Counted from the stretch's first letter, positions 27,102-35,586 are shown. The stretch: 64,000 nt of DNA from Peribacillus frigoritolerans (GCF_030676415.1 NZ_JAUUTW010000002.1:124001-188000); one strand, 5' to 3'. The notes: generated from the letters alone by a model not told the origin. Program-made: numbers and translations.

Positions 27102-28334
27102 ATGGCATTAATCGTTCAAAAATTCGGCGGAACATCCGTCGGTAGCGTAGAAAAAATCAAAAATGTTGCCAATCGGGTAATCGAGGAGGCAGAGAATGGA
27201 AATGAGGTAGTCGTCGTTGTTTCAGCTATGGGGAAAACCACGGACCAATTGGTTTCCATGGCCCGGGATATTTCCGGAACCCCGAGCAAAAGGGAAATGG
27301 ATATGCTATTGACTACTGGGGAACAGATTACGATTTCCCTGTTAACGATGGCATTGATTGAAGAAGGATATGAAGCCATTTCGTATACTGGCTGGCAGGC
27401 TGGCATGCAAACGGAATCCGTTCATGGCAATGCCCGGATTTTAAACATCGATGCTTCAAGGATCCAAGCTCAGCTTCAAGAGAAGAAAATAGTGGTCGTA
27501 GCCGGTTTCCAGGGGAGTGATGCAAATGGGGAAATCACTACCTTAGGGCGAGGCGGTTCCGATACGACGGCGGTTGCCATCGCTGCAGCGCTGAATGCGG
27601 ATAGATGCGATATTTATACGGATGTAACCGGCGTTTTCACAACGGACCCGCGCTACATAAAAGGCGCACGAAAACTCCAATCCATTTCTTACGATGAAAT
27701 GCTGGAACTTGCCAACCTGGGGGCCGGCGTCCTTCATCCAAGGGCAGTCGAATATGCAAAAAATTATCAAATTCCGCTTGAAGTACGTTCAAGCATGGAG
27801 AGAGAATCAGGAACGATCATTGAGGAGGAAGCAACTATGGAAGAAAACTTAATTGTACGCGGCATTGCTTTTGAAGACAGTATTACTAGGGTTACAATAT
27901 ATGGTTTGCCCCAATCACTTGGTTCATTATCCACAATTTTCACGACACTTGCGAAAAACCGGATTAATGTGGACATCATCATTCAAAGCATGACTGCGGA
28001 GGATACGACGAATCTATCTTTTTCCACAAAAAGTGAAGATACGGAAGCGGCCTTGATCGTGCTGGAAAATAATAAAGAACAATTGGGATTCGACCGAGTC
28101 GAAACGGAGAGCGGGTTGGCCAAAGTGTCCATCGTCGGTTCTGGTATGGTATCCAATCCGGGAGTGGCTGCCGAGATGTTTGAAGTGATGGCCAACACAG
28201 GCATCCAGGTGAAAATGGTCAGCACATCGGAAATTAAAGTTTCGACCGTCGTCAATGAAAAGGAAATGGTGAAGGCGGTTGAATCTCTTCATGAAGCATT
28301 TAAACTAGGTCAGCATGCAAAAGTGCTAGCTTAA
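27102..28334 (+). CDS. lysC: Aspartokinase (lysine-sensitive type, alpha chain)
   Basis: 410 residues. The kinase domain has KFGGTSVGS near the N-terminus, VVSAMGKTTD, TTGEQITISLL, GRGGSDTTAVAIAAAL and YTDVTGVFTTDPR. Two C-terminal ACT domains (IVRGIAFEDSITRVTIYGL, and VSIVGSGMVSNPGVAAEMF with MVSTSEIKVS) give feedback control. It phosphorylates aspartate at the head of the lysine/diaminopimelate branch. I chose the ATG at 27102 (MALIVQKFGG) because GAGGGTG is seven bases upstream and the family N-terminus fits. An ATG at 27096 is too close to that site. Confidence 0.95.
   Translation: MALIVQKFGGTSVGSVEKIKNVANRVIEEAENGNEVVVVVSAMGKTTDQLVSMARDISGTPSKREMDMLLTTGEQITISLLTMALIEEGYEAISYTGWQAGMQTESVHGNARILNIDASRIQAQLQEKKIVVVAGFQGSDANGEITTLGRGGSDTTAVAIAAALNADRCDIYTDVTGVFTTDPRYIKGARKLQSISYDEMLELANLGAGVLHPRAVEYAKNYQIPLEVRSSMERESGTIIEEEATMEENLIVRGIAFEDSITRVTIYGLPQSLGSLSTIFTTLAKNRINVDIIIQSMTAEDTTNLSFSTKSEDTEAALIVLENNKEQLGFDRVETESGLAKVSIVGSGMVSNPGVAAEMFEVMANTGIQVKMVSTSEIKVSTVVNEKEMVKAVESLHEAFKLGQHAKVLA
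27837..28334 (+). CDS. lysC: Aspartokinase beta chain from an internal start
   Basis: Inside lysC and in the same frame, GAGGAGG (27822-27828) lies eight bases before an ATG at 27837. Starting there gives a 165-residue protein made of the ACT regulatory domains only. B. subtilis aspartokinase II is known to be an alpha2-beta2 enzyme whose beta chain starts at an internal site in just this place, so the same is expected here. The Shine-Dalgarno match is seen directly; expression is inferred. Confidence 0.8.
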   Translation: MEENLIVRGIAFEDSITRVTIYGLPQSLGSLSTIFTTLAKNRINVDIIIQSMTAEDTTNLSFSTKSEDTEAALIVLENNKEQLGFDRVETESGLAKVSIVGSGMVSNPGVAAEMFEVMANTGIQVKMVSTSEIKVSTVVNEKEMVKAVESLHEAFKLGQHAKVLA

Positions 28335-28349
28335 GTGTTGGAGTCCAAT

Positions 28350-28387
28350 AAAAAACAGACTTCCGGTAAAAAGGGTAAGTCTGTTTT
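28350..28387. terminator. Bidirectional terminator between lysC and yslB
   Basis: AAAACAGACTT (28352-28362) pairs with AAGTCTGTTTT (28377-28387), serving the two converging genes. Confidence 0.85.
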
Positions 28388-28396
28388 AAGGGCTCA

Positions 28397-28867
28397 TTAG
28401 ATTGGATCTCTGGGATCCCATTGGATGGTGAATATCACTTTTTTTGCGCGGCGTTTGATTTCTTCCGTTGATTCGCTGAGGAATTTTTTTTGCAGTGCAA
28501 ACTGCTCGGCAAGGAAACCGGCTTCAAGTTGGAAGTGACAATCAGGGTGTAAATCCAGGCGGCGGCTGATTATTTCACCCGACAGGGATAATTCCATCTC
28601 GTGTTTCGTAAACTTCAAGATTTCCAGATTGCCCCATCCAGCGCTTTGGAAAAATTCAATAACTTCCTGATCGCCATTCAATGGGAATTTTCTTGCTAAT
28701 TGTTTACCTGCCCAATAGAGGATTTGATTAGAGTCTTTTCCAAGAATATCGTTCAATAGAACTTCTCTGATTAATTCGTATCCGAAAGCTGGAACTTTGA
28801 ATTCTTCAGTTTGAATTTCTTCAGTTTGAATCTCTTCTTCTATCGCAGCAGCAATATTTTTTTTCAT
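28397..28867 (-). CDS. yslB: DUF2507-family protein YslB
   Basis: 156 residues. The conserved part (FGYELIREVLLNDILGKDSNQILYW..., LARKFPL) matches B. subtilis YslB, encoded between lysC and sdhC in the same orientation. The fold belongs to the V4R/TRAPP-like group as far as I recall; the function is unknown. The N-terminus holds a short internal repeat, EIQTEEIQTEEF, from a duplicated 15-bp stretch, making it slightly longer than the B. subtilis protein. AGAGGCG precedes the ATG on the minus strand. Confidence 0.85.
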   Translation of the reverse strand: MKKNIAAAIEEEIQTEEIQTEEFKVPAFGYELIREVLLNDILGKDSNQILYWAGKQLARKFPLNGDQEVIEFFQSAGWGNLEILKFTKHEMELSLSGEIISRRLDLHPDCHFQLEAGFLAEQFALQKKFLSESTEEIKRRAKKVIFTIQWDPRDPI

Positions 28868-29090
28868 AATTTATCGCCTCTTTCTGTAAATCTATTATAA
28901 ACGTATTTCTTTTGCAAATTATACTGTTTTTTATTTATTTAAATCGCAATTGGAAAAAAATGAGAAATTATACCGAGATATTAATAGTTAAATTAGAAAT
29001 TTCTTCAAAATATCATCTTGACAAACAAAAATTATCCAATTTAATCCAATAAAATCTATTCTGAAAAAGAGATTTCTTGTATCCGTTTTC
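28868..29090. other. AT-rich gap between yslB and the sdh promoter
   Basis: About 220 bases, strongly A/T-rich. A TTGACA (29018-29023) has no -10 box at 16-18 bases. I see no gene or stable structure here. The sdhC promoter starts directly after it. Confidence 0.6.
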
Positions 29091-29119
29091 TTGACGCACA
29101 TAGAAGTCAGGAGTAAAAT
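29091..29119 (+). promoter_or_regulatory. SigA promoter of sdhCAB
   Basis: TTGACG (29091-29096), 17 bases, TAAAAT (29114-29119). It implies a leader of about 125 bases before sdhC. Confidence 0.85.
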
Positions 29120-29144
29120 GGACATGTCACATAATTGTAAAGGA

Positions 29145-29174
29145 AGTATAGAGGAGTTTTTTTGACTCTATACT
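29145..29174 (+). promoter_or_regulatory. Hairpin in the sdhC 5' leader
   Basis: AGTATAGAG (29145-29153) pairs perfectly with CTCTATACT (29166-29174) across a 12-base loop that includes a T-run. It lies some 20 bases after the predicted start and 77 bases before sdhC. It does not hide the ribosome site, so a role in message stability or RNA-binding control is more likely than classical termination. Confidence 0.6.
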
Positions 29175-29251
29175 GTATTTTCACGCGGAGATAAAAGGTA
29201 GCCACCAGATTATCTTTGCATGATTTTTCACAAATTAAGGGGGGGCACTTA

Positions 29252-29860
29252 GTGGCAAAGAATCGTGAGTTTGGGAATCGCAGGCTTCATTCACTTCTAG
29301 GAGTAATTCCAATTGGTCTATTCCTAATTTTTCATTTATCGGTAAACTTTATGGCAACAAAAGGAGAAGAGACTTTTAATGGGGCAGTTCATTTAATTGA
29401 GTATACGCCCGTGAAGATTTTGGTAGAATGGGTCGTCATCTATCTACCGCTCATTTTCCATGCTGTGTACGGAATTTATATTGCCTTTACAGCAAAAAAC
29501 AATTTAGGCAGATTTAGTTTCTTCCGTAACTGGATGTTCATGCTGCAACGTCTAACTGGAATCATAACGTTGATTTTCCTTGTTTGGCATATATGGGCAA
29601 CTAGAATTCAAGCAGCCATGGGTGCTGAAGTTAACTTTGACATGATGGCAGATATTTTCTCTAGTCCATTCATGATTGTGTTCTATATTGTTGGTATTAT
29701 CTCGGCAATCTTCCACTTTGCTAATGGATTATGGTCTTTTGCAGTGAGCTGGGGTCTGACAGTTTCACCAAGATCGCAAAGAATCATGACTTACTTTACA
29801 TTGATCGTTTTCGTTCTTCTTTCTTATATCGGACTTAGCGCAATTTTCGCTTTCGTATAA
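29252..29860 (+). CDS. sdhC: Succinate dehydrogenase cytochrome b558 subunit
   Basis: 202 residues, five membrane helices, with conserved histidines in HSLLGVIP, LFLIFHLSVN, PLIFHAVYG, WHIWATR and IFHFANGLW that include the ligands of the two haem b groups. It anchors the SdhAB head to the membrane and passes electrons to menaquinone. The GTG start at 29252 follows AAGGGGGGG. The length equals B. subtilis SdhC. It is the first gene of sdhCAB. Confidence 0.96.
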   Translation: MAKNREFGNRRLHSLLGVIPIGLFLIFHLSVNFMATKGEETFNGAVHLIEYTPVKILVEWVVIYLPLIFHAVYGIYIAFTAKNNLGRFSFFRNWMFMLQRLTGIITLIFLVWHIWATRIQAAMGAEVNFDMMADIFSSPFMIVFYIVGIISAIFHFANGLWSFAVSWGLTVSPRSQRIMTYFTLIVFVLLSYIGLSAIFAFV

Positions 29861-29930
29861 GAAGATAGAGTTCATTAATAAGTATTAGGAAAAACATAGC
29901 TTGGCTAATGGAAATAAGGGAGTGACAGAA

Positions 29931-31682
29931 TTGGGTAAAGGTAAAATAGTTATCGTTGGTGGAGGTCTAGCTGGATTAATGGCTACGATCAAAGCAGCAG
30001 AGCTGGGACAACAGGTTGATTTATTTTCTTTAGTGCCTGTTAAACGCTCTCACTCAGTTTGTGCCCAAGGCGGAATCAACGGGGCAGTAAATACAAAAGG
30101 TGAAGGGGATTCTCCATATATCCACTTCGACGATACAGTTTATGGCGGAGATTTCTTGGCTAACCAACCGCCGGTTAAAGCGATGTGCGATGCAGCACCA
30201 TCGATCATCCACATGTTTGACCGTATGGGTGTAATGTTCAACCGTACTCCGGAAGGTCTTCTTGATTTCCGTCGTTTCGGTGGTACTCAACATAGCCGTA
30301 CAGCATTCGCTGGTGCAACAACTGGTCAGCAATTACTTTACGCATTGGACGAGCAGGTTCGCCGTTATGAAGTGGAAGGCCTTGTAACGAAATACGAAGG
30401 CTGGGAATTCCTTGGAGCTGTTATCGATGATGAGCAAACAGCACGCGGTATCGTAGCTCAAAACCTGACTTCAATGGAAATCAAATCATTCCCTGGAGAC
30501 GCAGTCATCATGGCAAGCGGCGGCCCTGGAATCATTTTCGGTAAATCAACTAACTCAATGATCAATACAGGCTCAGCAGCTTCCATCGTTTATCAACAAG
30601 GTGTAAATTATGCAAATGGTGAGTTCATTCAAATTCACCCGACAGCAATCCCTGGCGATGACAAACTTCGTCTAATGAGTGAATCCGCTCGTGGTGAAGG
30701 TGGACGTATCTGGACATATAAAGACGGAAAACCTTGGTATTTCCTTGAAGAAAAATACCCTGCTTATGGTAATCTAGTACCTCGTGATATCGCGACTCGT
30801 GAAATCTTCGACGTATGTATGAACATGAAGCTTGGCATCAATGGAGAAAACATGGTTTACCTGGATCTATCACATAAAGATCCTAAATTACTTGATATTA
30901 AACTTGGCGGAATCATTGAAATCTACGAGAAATTCATGGGTGAAGATCCTCGTAAAGTTCCAATGAAAATTTTCCCTGCCGTTCACTATTCTATGGGCGG
31001 ACTTTGGGTTGATTATGACCAAATGACTAACATCAAAGGGTTATTCGCTGCAGGTGAGTGTGACTACTCACAACATGGCGGTAACCGTCTTGGTGCGAAC
31101 TCACTTCTTTCTGCAATCTTTGGTGGTTCAGTCGCTGGACCGAATGCCGTTAAATATATTGAAGGCCTTGATAAAACTTCAGAATCCATTCCTTCTTCAT
31201 TGTATGAAGGGTACGAAAAACAAGAACAAGAGAAATGGAATGAAGTCATGTCTCTTGATGGTAACGAAAATGCGTACGTCCTTCACAAAGAACTTGGTGA
31301 GTGGATGACACAGCATGTTACTGTAGTTCGTTACAATGACAAGCTGAAAGAAACGGATAACAAGATTCTTGAGCTGATGGAACGTTACAAGAAAATTAAC
31401 ATCAATGACACGGCTAAATGGAGTAACCAAGGAGCTGCATTCACTAGACAGCTGCAAAACATGATGCAATTGGCTCGTGTAATCACAATTGGTGCGTTAA
31501 ACCGTGACGAAAGCCGCGGAGCGCATTACAAACCTGATTTCCCAGAACGTAATGATGAGGAATTCATGAAAACTACTATGGCAACATTCAAAGGCATGGA
31601 TCAAGCACCTGAATTCCATTATGAAGATATTGATGTATCACTGATCGCACCGCGTAAACGTGACTACACTACGAAACACTAA
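29931..31682 (+). CDS. sdhA: Succinate dehydrogenase flavoprotein subunit
   Basis: 583 residues. It has the N-terminal dinucleotide loop VIVGGGLAGLMATIKAAE, the covalent-FAD segment KRSHSVCAQGGINGAVNT, and HPTAIPGDDKLRLMSESARGEGG and HGGNRLGANSLLSAIFGG at the active site. It oxidises succinate to fumarate. I place the start at TTG 29931 (MGKGKIVIVGGG): AAGGGAG lies eight bases upstream and the N-terminal length then equals B. subtilis SdhA. In-frame GTG 29922 and TTG 29901 are alternatives. Confidence 0.95.
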   Translation: MGKGKIVIVGGGLAGLMATIKAAELGQQVDLFSLVPVKRSHSVCAQGGINGAVNTKGEGDSPYIHFDDTVYGGDFLANQPPVKAMCDAAPSIIHMFDRMGVMFNRTPEGLLDFRRFGGTQHSRTAFAGATTGQQLLYALDEQVRRYEVEGLVTKYEGWEFLGAVIDDEQTARGIVAQNLTSMEIKSFPGDAVIMASGGPGIIFGKSTNSMINTGSAASIVYQQGVNYANGEFIQIHPTAIPGDDKLRLMSESARGEGGRIWTYKDGKPWYFLEEKYPAYGNLVPRDIATREIFDVCMNMKLGINGENMVYLDLSHKDPKLLDIKLGGIIEIYEKFMGEDPRKVPMKIFPAVHYSMGGLWVDYDQMTNIKGLFAAGECDYSQHGGNRLGANSLLSAIFGGSVAGPNAVKYIEGLDKTSESIPSSLYEGYEKQEQEKWNEVMSLDGNENAYVLHKELGEWMTQHVTVVRYNDKLKETDNKILELMERYKKININDTAKWSNQGAAFTRQLQNMMQLARVITIGALNRDESRGAHYKPDFPERNDEEFMKTTMATFKGMDQAPEFHYEDIDVSLIAPRKRDYTTKH

Positions 31683-31699
31683 AGAGGGGGAGCAAAAAA

Positions 31700-32473
31700 A
31701 TGGTTGAAACTAAATCTGAGACTAAAACAGTCCGTTTTATAATCACTCGTCAAGATACACCGGATTCAGCTCCTTATGATGAGGAATTCGAATTAGCGTA
31801 CCGCCCGAATATGAACGTAATTTCCGCTCTAATGGAAATTCGTCGTAATCCAGTAACTGTACAAGGCAAGCACACTACAGCAATCGCATGGGACATGAAC
31901 TGTCTTGAAGAGGTATGTGGTGCTTGTTCAATGGTTATCAATGGTAAACCAAGACAATCATGTACAGCTCTTATCGATCAATTGGAGCAGCCGGTTCGTC
32001 TAGCTCCAATGCGTACATTCCCTGTTGTTCGTGACCTGCAAGTCGATCGCAGCCGTATGTTCGACTCATTGAAAAAGGTAAAAGCATGGATTCCTATCGA
32101 TGGAACGTACAATCTTGGACCTGGACCTCGTATGCCAGAAAAGAAACGCCAATGGGCTTACGAGTTATCTAAATGTATGACTTGCGGTGTTTGTTTGGAA
32201 GCTTGTCCGAACGTAAACAGCAATTCAGACTTCATGGGGCCACAACCATTATCACAAGTTCGTTTATTCAACGCACATCCAACGGGTGCGATGAACAAAG
32301 CAGAACGTTTAAATACGATCATGGGTGATGGAGGACTTGCAAACTGCGGTAACTCACAAAACTGTGTGCAGTCTTGCCCTAAAGGCATTCCATTAACGAC
32401 TTCGATTGCAGCGTTGAACCGTGATACTACGATCCAACAATTCCGTAACTTCTTCGGCAGCGACGAAGTTTAA
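31700..32473 (+). CDS. sdhB: Succinate dehydrogenase iron-sulfur subunit
   Basis: 257 residues. The N-terminal plant-type [2Fe-2S] motif is CLEEVCGACSM plus a later Cys in RQSC. The C-terminal half has CMTCGVCLEACP for the [4Fe-4S] centre and CGNSQNCVQSCPKGIPL for the [3Fe-4S] centre. It carries electrons from SdhA flavin to SdhC haem. AAAGAGGGGGAGC precedes the ATG, 17 bases after sdhA. A terminator follows. Confidence 0.97.
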   Translation: MVETKSETKTVRFIITRQDTPDSAPYDEEFELAYRPNMNVISALMEIRRNPVTVQGKHTTAIAWDMNCLEEVCGACSMVINGKPRQSCTALIDQLEQPVRLAPMRTFPVVRDLQVDRSRMFDSLKKVKAWIPIDGTYNLGPGPRMPEKKRQWAYELSKCMTCGVCLEACPNVNSNSDFMGPQPLSQVRLFNAHPTGAMNKAERLNTIMGDGGLANCGNSQNCVQSCPKGIPLTTSIAALNRDTTIQQFRNFFGSDEV

Positions 32474-32483
32474 TAATGAACAT

Positions 32484-32519
32484 GAAAGAACCTGTATCTT
32501 ATGATATGGGTTCTTTTTT
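32484..32519 (+). terminator. Terminator of sdhCAB
   Basis: AAAGAACC/GGTTCTTT outer stem with CTGTATC/GATATGG inside, then a T-run. Confidence 0.85.
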
Positions 32520-32697
32520 CATTGTTTTACATACGCAGACTTGGTTGGGAATCGAGAGAATCATAAACGATTGATAACTGGGGTTGAAGTGTAAATCCGG
32601 CACCAGGCCAACTGTGAAGGATTTGTGAAGTGAGCTTGATAAAATTAACCTGCTTTCAATAGAAAAGCCTTTTCAATATCATTATTTTCTTATAAAA

Positions 32698-32715
32698 TGA
32701 GTGAATAGTCATTCA
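32698..32715. promoter_or_regulatory. FadR-like operator upstream of the ysmA-type thioesterase gene
   Basis: TGAGTGAATAGTCATTCA agrees with the B. subtilis FadR consensus TGAATGAMTANTCATTCA at all but one position (G for A at position 4). It lies right after a TATAAAAT stretch (about 32690) and ends 21 bases before the start codon, so bound FadR would overlap the transcription start. Confidence 0.75.
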
Positions 32716-32736
32716 ATTCAGAAAGGGTGTGCCAAG

Positions 32737-33201
32737 ATGGGCAGAATATCATATATCGATAATATAACGGAGTGGATCAATGATTTTTCTTTTAAACATG
32801 AGATTAAGGTCCGTTTTTCGGAAACTGATATGTTTGGGCACTTGAATAACACGATTCCTTTTACTTATTTTGAGGAGGCTCGGATTGAGTATTTCAACAG
32901 TATGGGGTTCATGAAGGATTGGACCTCGGCTAAATGTGGTGAGATGCCGGTTGTTGCCAATTTACAGTGTGATTACCTGAAGCAGATGTTTTTCAATGAT
33001 CAATTGATAATCCATGTGAAAGCTGACCATATCGGAAATTCTTCAGTGGACATACATTATATGGGGACCAAACAAGATGGTTCAATTTGTTTAACGGGCA
33101 GGGGGACGATTGTACAAGTCTCCAAGTCAACCGGAAAGCCGGTACCATGGACGGAAGAAATGAAGCGATCGATGTGGCATACTGAGCTGGAACATTCCTG
33201 A
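32737..33201 (+). CDS. ysmA: Hotdog-fold acyl-CoA thioesterase (YsmA type)
   Basis: 154 residues. The 4HBT signature is clear: VRFSETDMFGHLNNTIPFTYFEEARIEYF, that is D-x2-GH-x-NN-x3-F/Y-x3-E/E, with the catalytic Asp at the start. It should hydrolyse an acyl-CoA thioester; chain length is unknown. The ATG at 32737 follows GAAAGGGTG. B. subtilis has ysmA between sdhB and gerE, as here. The FadR-like operator in the promoter ties the enzyme to fatty-acid metabolism. Confidence 0.82.
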   Translation: MGRISYIDNITEWINDFSFKHEIKVRFSETDMFGHLNNTIPFTYFEEARIEYFNSMGFMKDWTSAKCGEMPVVANLQCDYLKQMFFNDQLIIHVKADHIGNSSVDIHYMGTKQDGSICLTGRGTIVQVSKSTGKPVPWTEEMKRSMWHTELEHS

Positions 33202-33232
33202 AAATATTTCCATTTAGACAAGTAAAAGAGTC

Positions 33233-33260
33233 ACTCCATTGCCCTAGTCGACATACTATA
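33233..33260 (+). promoter_or_regulatory. SigK-type promoter of gerE
   Basis: AC (33233-33234), 17 bases, CATACTATA (33252-33260), which fits the SigK pattern AC-N16-17-CATANNNTA. gerE is a SigK gene in B. subtilis, transcribed late in the mother cell. Confidence 0.75.
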
Positions 33261-33323
33261 TCTTGACTAAATAGACACCCACTCCGGGTTTTATGCTGGT
33301 GAAGGCAAGGAGGGTAACATTAC

Positions 33324-33548
33324 TTGAAGGAGAACGAATTCACTCATAAGCCACTACTCACCAAAAGAGAAAAAGAAGTATTTGAGTTACTAGTACAAGA
33401 CAAAACAACAAAAGAAATCGCAGGTGAATTGTTTATTAGCGAAAAAACAGTTCGAAACCATATTTCGAATGCGATGCAGAAGCTTGGAGTTAAAGGACGT
33501 TCGCAGGCAGTCATAGAACTCCTTCGTATGGGAGAACTTAAGCTTTAA
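33324..33548 (+). CDS. gerE: Spore coat/germination regulator GerE
   Basis: 74 residues, a stand-alone LuxR-type helix-turn-helix (LTKREKEVFELLVQDKTT, EIAGELFISEKTVRNHISNAM, GVKGRSQAVIELL). It has the same length as B. subtilis GerE and near-identical core residues. It acts in the late mother cell to activate and repress coat genes. The TTG start at 33324 follows AAGGAGGG by nine bases. A SigK promoter lies upstream and a long hairpin terminator downstream. Confidence 0.97.
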   Translation: MKENEFTHKPLLTKREKEVFELLVQDKTTKEIAGELFISEKTVRNHISNAMQKLGVKGRSQAVIELLRMGELKL

Positions 33549-33600
33549 TGTGTTAACTCTTAATACGTAAGCCTTATAAATATTTTCTCTCCCGTTCATT

Positions 33601-33668
33601 GGCAGCATATAAGGAAGGGCAAAACAACTTGGTTGTTTTGACTTCTTTGGATGCTGCTTATTTTTATG
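33601..33668 (+). terminator. Long nested hairpin terminator after gerE
   Basis: GGCAGCAT pairs with ATGCTGCT, AAGGAAG faces CTTCTT, and CAAAACAAC pairs with GTTGTTTTG at the tip; TTATTTTTA follows. The stem is unusually long for a terminator. Confidence 0.75.
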
Positions 33669-33770
33669 TTGGTGGTTTCAATATGATTCCAGACAATCAA
33701 TCTTGAAAATCATTTCACTTTCATCCAAAATGGTAGTATGATAAGTTTCATGAAGTGGGGAGCTGTGTGT

Positions 33771-34214
33771 ATGGATGAAGAGAAGCAGGCGGCATATGTA
33801 GCCGATATCGAGAGGGAATTGCGCTATGTATCGACATGGCTTAAGCAAAGGGGAAGAGAAATTCTCCATGATTATAAAATTACCATTCCTCAATTCGTGG
33901 CTTTGCAATGGCTTTTTGAATCGGGTGACATGACGATTGGCGAATTGTCCACGAAGATGTTTCTCGCCTTCAGCACAACGACGGATCTGATTGACCGCAT
34001 GGAGAAACATCAGCTTGTCCAGCGTGTCAGGGATGAAAAGGACCGGCGTGTGGTTCGAATTCACCTTCTTGAAGAAGGTGAACGGATTATCGAAGAAGTG
34101 ATTAATAAACGGCAGCAGTACTTGAGTGGCGTGTTAGTCAATTTCAACGAATCTGACATCATGTCCCTCAGAGGGATTCTGGCAAAACTACATCTAGAAA
34201 TGAAAGAAAAATGA
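33771..34214 (+). CDS. ysmB: MarR-family transcriptional regulator (YsmB type)
   Basis: 147 residues with a winged helix at about 35-105 ([56 protein letters not shown]). The DEKDRR wing is typical of MarR proteins. The ATG at 33771 follows GGGGAG by eight bases. It lies 10 bases ahead of racE. B. subtilis ysmB has the same location. The effector and targets are unknown. Confidence 0.88.
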   Translation: MDEEKQAAYVADIERELRYVSTWLKQRGREILHDYKITIPQFVALQWLFESGDMTIGELSTKMFLAFSTTTDLIDRMEKHQLVQRVRDEKDRRVVRIHLLEEGERIIEEVINKRQQYLSGVLVNFNESDIMSLRGILAKLHLEMKEK

Positions 34215-34224
34215 GGCGAGTTTT

Positions 34225-35028
34225 TTGAAACAACCGATAGGCATCATTGATTCAGGGGTAGGCGGCTTGACAGTAGCTAAAGAAGTCATGCGTCAGCTTC
34301 CAAATGAAAATATAATTTACTTAGGTGATACAGCAAGATGCCCTTATGGGCCGAGGACCAAAAAAGATGTCCAAACCTTTACATGGCAAATGACGAGGTT
34401 TTTGATGAAGAAGGATATAAAAATGCTGATCATCGCTTGCAATACAGCGACTGCAGCTGTACTGGATGAAATCAGGGCAACACTTCCGATTCCTGTGTTG
34501 GGTGTCATTCATCCAGGCGCAAGGGCGGCATTGAAAGTTTCTGATTCCTTGCATATAGGCGTTATTGGTACGGAAGGCACAGTAAAAAGCAAAGCTTATG
34601 ACGATGCACTTGCCTCCATCAATTCCGATGTGAAAGTAGATAGTTTAGCATGCCCGAAATTTGTCCCTATCGTAGAAAGCGGGGAGTTTCAAGGGGGGAT
34701 CGTCAATCGGGTCGTGGCACAAACCTTGAACCCGTTGAAGAAAACGAAAATCGATACACTAATCCTTGGCTGTACCCATTATCCACTGCTGGGGCCTGTA
34801 ATTTCTTCCTATATGGGGGATGAAATACAAGTCATTTCCTCTGGGGAAGAGACGGCACGTGAGGCAAGTGTCATTTTGGATTACTATAAATTAATCAATA
34901 AAAGCAAGCTCCGTCCAGTTCATCGCTTTTATACAACCGGTTCAAGAGATATGTTTGGTTCCATCGCGTCGAGCTGGCTCGGTATTCATGCCAATACCAT
35001 CGAAACAATTAAAATTGATCACTTATAA
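34225..35028 (+). CDS. racE: Glutamate racemase
   Basis: 267 residues. [16 protein letters not shown] at the N-terminus, catalytic cysteines in [11 protein letters not shown] and [11 protein letters not shown], and [13 protein letters not shown], as expected for Asp/Glu racemases. It supplies D-glutamate for peptidoglycan and, in some bacilli, poly-gamma-glutamate. The TTG start at 34225 follows GAGGCG. It is probably co-transcribed with ysmB; a hairpin with T-run ends it at 35053. Confidence 0.95.
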   Translation: MKQPIGIIDSGVGGLTVAKEVMRQLPNENIIYLGDTARCPYGPRTKKDVQTFTWQMTRFLMKKDIKMLIIACNTATAAVLDEIRATLPIPVLGVIHPGARAALKVSDSLHIGVIGTEGTVKSKAYDDALASINSDVKVDSLACPKFVPIVESGEFQGGIVNRVVAQTLNPLKKTKIDTLILGCTHYPLLGPVISSYMGDEIQVISSGEETAREASVILDYYKLINKSKLRPVHRFYTTGSRDMFGSIASSWLGIHANTIETIKIDHL

Positions 35029-35053
35029 GGCTTCCTTTTGGAAGTCTTTTTTT
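35029..35053 (+). terminator. Terminator of racE
   Basis: GGCTTCC-TTTT-GGAAGTC (one G-T pair) followed by seven T. The ribosome site of the next gene begins two bases later. Confidence 0.75.
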
Positions 35054-35067
35054 CAGGAGGGGAAAAA

Positions 35068-35586
35068 GTGAAAAAGCATATTGTTATGTATATAGCTACA
35101 AGCCTGGATGGATATATTGCTAGAGAAGATGGAAGCATTGATTGGCTTGAAGGGACAGACGGGGAAGGGGACAATGGATACGGAGATTTCTATAATAGTA
35201 TCGATACGGTGATTATGGGAAATAAGACATATCAACAGATTCATACTTTGGCAGAAGAATTTCCCTATCAAGATAAAGCCTGCTATGTCTTTTCAAGAAG
35301 TGCGAAAGGGAAAGAAGGATATGTGGAGTTTGTGAACGAAGATGTGGGTGATTTCATCGGAAGACTTAAAGGCGGTTCAAGGATCTGGCTTGTCGGCGGT
35401 GCAGAATTAGTGAGTGATTTCATGAGGGAAACGCAGGTGGATGAAATGATCCTGTCCATCATCCCGATTATACTGGGGGATGGGATTCGATTGTTCCAAT
35501 CAGGAAGTCCAGAAATCCCAATGAAGCTGACAAAGATGCTGCAGTACGGGCAAATTGCCCAGCTCCATTATCAGAGAGAAAAATAA
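35068..35586 (+). CDS. RibD-C/dihydrofolate-reductase-fold protein
   Basis: 172 residues with the DHFR-like fold: VMYIATSLDGYIAREDGSIDWL, DTVIMGNKTYQQI, YVFSRS, and IWLVGGAELVSDFM (the GG motif for NADPH). It belongs to the YyaP/YwjB group of RibD C-terminal-domain reductases, whose substrates are mostly unknown. It is unlikely to be the main folate enzyme. The GTG start at 35068 follows AGGAGGGG by five bases. To my knowledge it does not sit between racE and gerM in B. subtilis, so it is a lineage-specific insertion. Confidence 0.82.
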   Translation: MKKHIVMYIATSLDGYIAREDGSIDWLEGTDGEGDNGYGDFYNSIDTVIMGNKTYQQIHTLAEEFPYQDKACYVFSRSAKGKEGYVEFVNEDVGDFIGRLKGGSRIWLVGGAELVSDFMRETQVDEMILSIIPIILGDGIRLFQSGSPEIPMKLTKMLQYGQIAQLHYQREK

